Shown here: piece after piece, positions 60,744-64,000 of the stretch | Layout: each line of letters starts with the position of its first letter | Position numbering within the stretch: position 1 is the stretch's first letter | From: Actimicrobium sp034313845 | GTDB lineage: Bacteria; Pseudomonadota; Gammaproteobacteria; Burkholderiales; Burkholderiaceae_D | Assembly (NCBI RefSeq): GCF_034313845.1 | Contig: NZ_JAVIWN010000004.1 | Length of the DNA: 64,000 nucleotides | Direction: 5' to 3' (one strand) | Notes under the pieces: generated by a model | The model's input: the letters and a program-made list of their open reading frames with translations, nothing else | Told to the model about the DNA's origin: nothing | Database searches by the model: none | Position numbers and translations under genes: made by a program

Positions 60744-62348
60744 ATGAGCGCCATCGCCTCTTCCCCTCTTCTTGTTTTGACCGCGCCGACTGTCCAGCCC
60801 AGTCTTAGCAGCATTACGGCGGTACCTATTACCGATGCCGATGCGGCGCGTTTCCTGGCGCAGGCATCCATGGGAGCGAGTCGCGAGTTGATCAGCCAGG
60901 TCAAATCCAAAGGCTATGCTGGCTGGCTCGACGGGCAGTTTGCGATGGCCGGCTCGGGCGCGCGCTGGGACTGGCTGGTGGCGAAAGGTTTCAATGCCAT
61001 TGCCAAAAAAAATACCGAAGAAGGTTTCGATGCGGTCGTCTGGCGCAAGCTACTCAGCGCACCCGACACACTGCGTCAGCGTATTACGCTGGCCCTGTCG
61101 GAAATCCTCGTGGTTGCCATCGATGGTCTGGTCGGTGCTCGCTGGCGTTCTTTTTCGGCGGCTGCCTATCTCGATCTGCTCGAGGTCCATGCTTTCGGCA
61201 ATTACCGCACGTTGCTTGGCGCCGTCTCAACGAGCGCACCGATGGGGCAATTTCTGACCTTTCGCGGTAATGTGAAGGCCGATCCGGTGACTGGTTCTCA
61301 TCCGGACGAAAACTATGCACGCGAACTGATGCAGCTATTTACTATTGGCCTCGTCAAGCTTAACCAGGACGGTACCCCTGTCACGGTCAACGGGGCACCC
61401 GCCTACACGTATTCGCAGGATGATGTCAGCGCTCTTGCCCGCGTCTTCACCGGATGGGATTTCGACATGGCTGGCGGCGACGGGTCGACACCCGACTTCC
61501 TGCGCCGGCCAATGAAACAGATTCCTGCGCGGCATGATACTGGCGCGGTCAGTTTCCTTGGAGGCACAGTCGGAGCGGGTCTGGGCGGTGCGGATGCGCT
61601 GCGCGCCGCGCTCGACATCCTCTTTGCCCATCCTAATCTGGCACCGTTCATTAGCCGGCAACTGATACAGCGCCTTGTGACCAGCAATCCAAGCTCTGCG
61701 TTTGTGGCGCGTATCAGTGCCGTGTTCAGCAACGATGGCAGCAACGTCAGAGGCAATCTGAAAGCCGTGATTCGCGCCTTGTTGCTCGATCCGGAGGCGC
61801 GTACCAGGCAGTCGTCGCCTGGTACCGGCAAGCTGCGCGAACCGATATTGCGTCTGACAGCTTGGGCGCGCGCTTGCGCGGTCACTTCCGCCAGTGATAC
61901 CTGGGCGATCGGCAACACGTCGGACCCGGCCACGCGATTGGGCCAGAGTCCGCTGCGTTCGCCTTCGGTATTCAATTTTTTCCGGCCCGGCTACGTGCCG
62001 CCCGGCAGCGCAATCGCCAGCGCCGGTCTGGTCGCGCCGGAATTCCAGATCGCCAACGAGTCCTCGGTTGTGGGCTACGTCAATTTCATGCAGCACCTGA
62101 TCGGCCCCGGTATCGGCGACCTGCTTCCCAACTACACGTCTTGGCAGTCACTGGCCAATAACGGTGCCAGTCTGATCGCCGAATTGAATACGGTAGTGGC
62201 AGCAGGGCAGCTTGATCCATCGACCGTGACGCTGATCGTGAACGTGATTAATGGCATGCCGGCGGGGGCCGGGGTGCTCCTGCTCAATCGCGTCAAGGTA
62301 GCGCTGGTGCTGGTGTTGGCCGCGCCCGAATTCATCGTGCTGAAATAG
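60744..62348 (+). CDS. DUF1800 family protein, intact
   Basis: 534 residues from ATG 60744, which has AAAGGA about 7 bp upstream. Conserved DUF1800 segments are present: DADAARFLAQASMGAS, LRQRITLALSEILVV, HPDENYARELMQLFTIGL and VFTGWDFD, then HDTGAVSFLGG and the C-terminal FNFFRPGYVPPG. No clear cleavable signal peptide is seen, unlike the copy at 15076. Pairs with the DUF1501 gene 17 bp downstream. The role of the family is unknown; the paired genes are thought to act together outside the cytoplasm. Confidence 0.9.
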   Translation: MSAIASSPLLVLTAPTVQPSLSSITAVPITDADAARFLAQASMGASRELISQVKSKGYAGWLDGQFAMAGSGARWDWLVAKGFNAIAKKNTEEGFDAVVWRKLLSAPDTLRQRITLALSEILVVAIDGLVGARWRSFSAAAYLDLLEVHAFGNYRTLLGAVSTSAPMGQFLTFRGNVKADPVTGSHPDENYARELMQLFTIGLVKLNQDGTPVTVNGAPAYTYSQDDVSALARVFTGWDFDMAGGDGSTPDFLRRPMKQIPARHDTGAVSFLGGTVGAGLGGADALRAALDILFAHPNLAPFISRQLIQRLVTSNPSSAFVARISAVFSNDGSNVRGNLKAVIRALLLDPEARTRQSSPGTGKLREPILRLTAWARACAVTSASDTWAIGNTSDPATRLGQSPLRSPSVFNFFRPGYVPPGSAIASAGLVAPEFQIANESSVVGYVNFMQHLIGPGIGDLLPNYTSWQSLANNGASLIAELNTVVAAGQLDPSTVTLIVNVINGMPAGAGVLLLNRVKVALVLVLAAPEFIVLK

Positions 62349-62365
62349 CCAGGACAGGAATAATC

Positions 62366-63766
62366 ATGACCAAGATCAAGAACATCAATGCCTCCCGCCG
62401 GGCTTTTCTGCAACGGGCGTCCGTGTTGTCGGTGGCCGGAAGCGCCACACCCTGGATGTTGAATCTGGCGTCGATGGCCGAAGCCTCCGCCGCGACCGCC
62501 ACTGACTACAAGGCCATCGTCTGTGTGTTCCTCTATGGTGGTAACGATTACGGCAATACGCTGATTCCGTACGACGCGACCAATTACAACGCTTACAACA
62601 ACCTGCGCCCGAAACTTGCCTACAGCCGCAGCAGTCTGGGGTCGACCATCCTCGCGCCGCAAACAGCCCCGGTCGATGCGGCGGGCTTTAGCCGGCAATA
62701 CGCGATGGCACCCGAGTTGGCACCGCTGGTGCCGTTGTTCAACGCAGGCAAACTGGGTGTGATTCTCAATGTCGGCACGCTGGTGCAGCCAACTACGAAA
62801 GCGCAATACACGAACAAGTCGGTACCGCTGCCACCCAAGCTGTTCTCGCACAACGACCAGCAATCGATCTGGCAATCCTCGACACCGGAGGGCGCGACAT
62901 CCGGTTGGGGTGGTCGCATCGGCGACCTGTTTGCGGCTGGCAACGGCAATGCAACGTTCACCTGCGTCAACGTCTCTGGCAACGCGGTCTTTTTGTCGGG
63001 CAATACGGCGGTGCAATATCAGGTATCGAGCAGCGGATCGGTTCCTTTTAGCGCATTCGAGAAGCCCCTGTTCGGCTCGTCGGCTGCCAGCAATGCGCTG
63101 CAAAAGATGATTACGCAGCCGCGTACCAATCTGCTTGAACTGGAATACAACCGCATCACCAAACGGTCGATTGATGCCAATGGCGTCCTTGGCGCGGCGC
63201 TGGCCAACGGGCGCGTGATTAACACGCCATTCCCGGTTGATAACAGTCTGGCTGGCCAACTGCAGATGGTGGCCAGGATGATCGCCAATGCCGGCGCGCT
63301 GGGCGCTAAACGGCAGGTCTTTTTCGTTTCGTTGGGTGGGTTCGATACCCACGACGGCTTGGATACTGTCCATCCGAAATTGATGAAAACGGTCGCTGAT
63401 GCGATGTCGGCGTTTTATGCGGCCACCGTCGAACTGGGTGTCGCCAACCAGGTCACCAGTTTCACGGCGTCCGACTTCGGCCGTACCCTGACGGTCAACA
63501 CGGACGGCTCCGACCACGGCTGGGGCAGCATGCATTTCGTCATGGGCGGGGCAGTGCGGGGTCAGCGTTACTTCGGCACGCCACCCGCCGTGGCCAGCAA
63601 TGGCCCGGATGATGTGGGCCAGGGACGATTGCTGCCGACCACCTCGGTTGATCAGTACGCCGCGACACTGGGTGCGTGGATGGGCTTGTCGAGCAGCAAC
63701 CTGATGACGTTGCTGCCCAACTTGAGCGGGTATAACTTTTCCGCACGTAACCTCGGATTCGTCTGA
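62366..63766 (+). CDS. DUF1501 family Tat-exported protein, second copy
   Basis: 466 residues. Twin-arginine signal (SRRAFLQRA at about 10-18, hydrophobic core ending near residue 40 in EASAA) and the DUF1501 core: VFLYGGNDYGNTLIPYD, SHNDQQSIWQSS, VSLGGFDTHDG and SDFGRTLTVNTDGSDHGWGS. It is longer than the copy at 16601 (391 residues) because of inserted segments between 150 and 260. Starts 17 bp after the DUF1800 stop. No terminator was found after it; a poly-G run lies 43 bp downstream. Confidence 0.92.
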   Translation: MTKIKNINASRRAFLQRASVLSVAGSATPWMLNLASMAEASAATATDYKAIVCVFLYGGNDYGNTLIPYDATNYNAYNNLRPKLAYSRSSLGSTILAPQTAPVDAAGFSRQYAMAPELAPLVPLFNAGKLGVILNVGTLVQPTTKAQYTNKSVPLPPKLFSHNDQQSIWQSSTPEGATSGWGGRIGDLFAAGNGNATFTCVNVSGNAVFLSGNTAVQYQVSSSGSVPFSAFEKPLFGSSAASNALQKMITQPRTNLLELEYNRITKRSIDANGVLGAALANGRVINTPFPVDNSLAGQLQMVARMIANAGALGAKRQVFFVSLGGFDTHDGLDTVHPKLMKTVADAMSAFYAATVELGVANQVTSFTASDFGRTLTVNTDGSDHGWGSMHFVMGGAVRGQRYFGTPPAVASNGPDDVGQGRLLPTTSVDQYAATLGAWMGLSSSNLMTLLPNLSGYNFSARNLGFV

Positions 63767-64000
63767 GGGGAGCGCAGTCATGATTTGGGAAGAATGCAGG
63801 CCTGCAAGGGGGGGGGGGAATGGCCTGGCATCGGAAATGGAAATCAAGTCGCCAATACGGATATTTTTTTCATCAAAACTCGATCCAATCAGTATTTTCT
63901 TTGCTTTATTTACTTCTTCAATTTCATCATGCAAAGACTTATTGGTAAATTATTAAGACATTACCAAGTCAATCGTAACGATACGCCCACAGCACCCACA
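63767..64000. other. Right-end gap: poly-G tract and AT-rich fragment
   Basis: After the DUF1501 stop comes an uninterrupted run of eleven G (63808-63818), then AT-rich DNA to the window end. On the minus strand a protein-like frame (TTG 63934; HDEIEEVNKAKKILIGSSFDEKNIRIGDLISISD) runs leftward into the tract (C11 on that strand) and then continues only as antisense of the DUF1501 gene. It may be the stump of a foreign gene; no family was recognised. Confidence 0.4.

Noticed and set aside
62132..63934. 600-codon open frame on the minus strand
   Set aside because: Almost all of it is antisense to the DUF1501 gene. Only the first 35 codons or so (right of the G tract) look protein-like, and these were noted separately.
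1..64000. tRNA, rRNA, transposase or integrase genes
   Set aside because: None could be recognised on either strand, so the duplicated and AT-rich patches cannot be tied to a specific mobile element.

Overview
The window looks like a chromosomal segment of a betaproteobacterium of the order Burkholderiales, most probably near Oxalobacteraceae (Herminiimonas/Janthinobacterium-type). This rests on the gene content (prfB-lysS, recJ beside an RpfE-like gene, dapC/dapD/dapE with pilU, prmB and a YheS-type ABC-F gene, a 1176-residue SMC) and on the GC-rich codon use. The placement is inference; no rRNA or tRNA gene is present to confirm it. Coding density is high. AT-rich, foreign-looking sequence occurs at the two ends and in a duplicated patch at 19-21.6 kb.

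Layout. 1-1.05 kb: 3' part of an AT-rich secreted SGNH hydrolase. 1.3-9.3 kb (minus): glycine-zipper protein, lysS, prfB (with its programmed +1 frameshift), a TAXI-type substrate-binding protein, a small acidic/basic protein, recJ and an RpfE-like protein. 9.5-14.6 kb: aldo/keto reductase, YqhD-type alcohol dehydrogenase, PPOX flavoprotein, EnvZ/OmpR. 14.8-17.8 kb (plus): small secreted protein, DUF1800 protein broken or frameshifted at an A AAA AAG heptamer, DUF1501 Tat protein. 17.8-23.6 kb: arfB, a DUF2520 gene and a YheS-type ABC-F gene, with a decayed tandem duplication between them carrying two divergent copies of a small-ORF cassette. 23.7-29.4 kb (minus): prmB, dapE, ArsC/Spx-like, pilU, dapD, dapC. 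29.6-33.5 kb (plus): smc, PsiF-repeat protein. 33.6-41.8 kb: serine hydrolase, a transglutaminase / circularly permuted ATP-grasp-alpha-E cluster with a second transglutaminase divergent from it, and a DUF1631 protein. 41.9-49.1 kb: PnuC-type transporter with a NadR-like kinase, GGDEF-EAL protein, a Fic protein with an array of half-sites upstream, and a TonB receptor under a TPP riboswitch. 49.3-54.6 kb (plus): histidine kinase, receiver protein and a large REC-GAF-PAS-GGDEF-EAL protein. 54.6-60.4 kb (minus): CzcCBA-type metal efflux operon with DUF3240. 60.7-63.8 kb (plus): second DUF1800/DUF1501 pair, then a poly-G tract and an AT-rich fragment.

How the genes fit together. Lysine/diaminopimelate synthesis is represented by dapC, dapD and dapE in one minus-strand block. 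Translation and ribosome rescue are represented by lysS, prfB, arfB, prmB and the ABC-F protein. Cyclic di-GMP signalling is represented by two GGDEF-EAL proteins, one of which lacks a catalytic glutamate. The most unusual parts are the duplicated small-ORF cassettes (17.99-21.84 kb), the Fic gene with Gln in place of the catalytic His and five alternating half-sites upstream, the slippery site inside the DUF1800 gene, and the TPP-riboswitch-controlled outer-membrane receptor.
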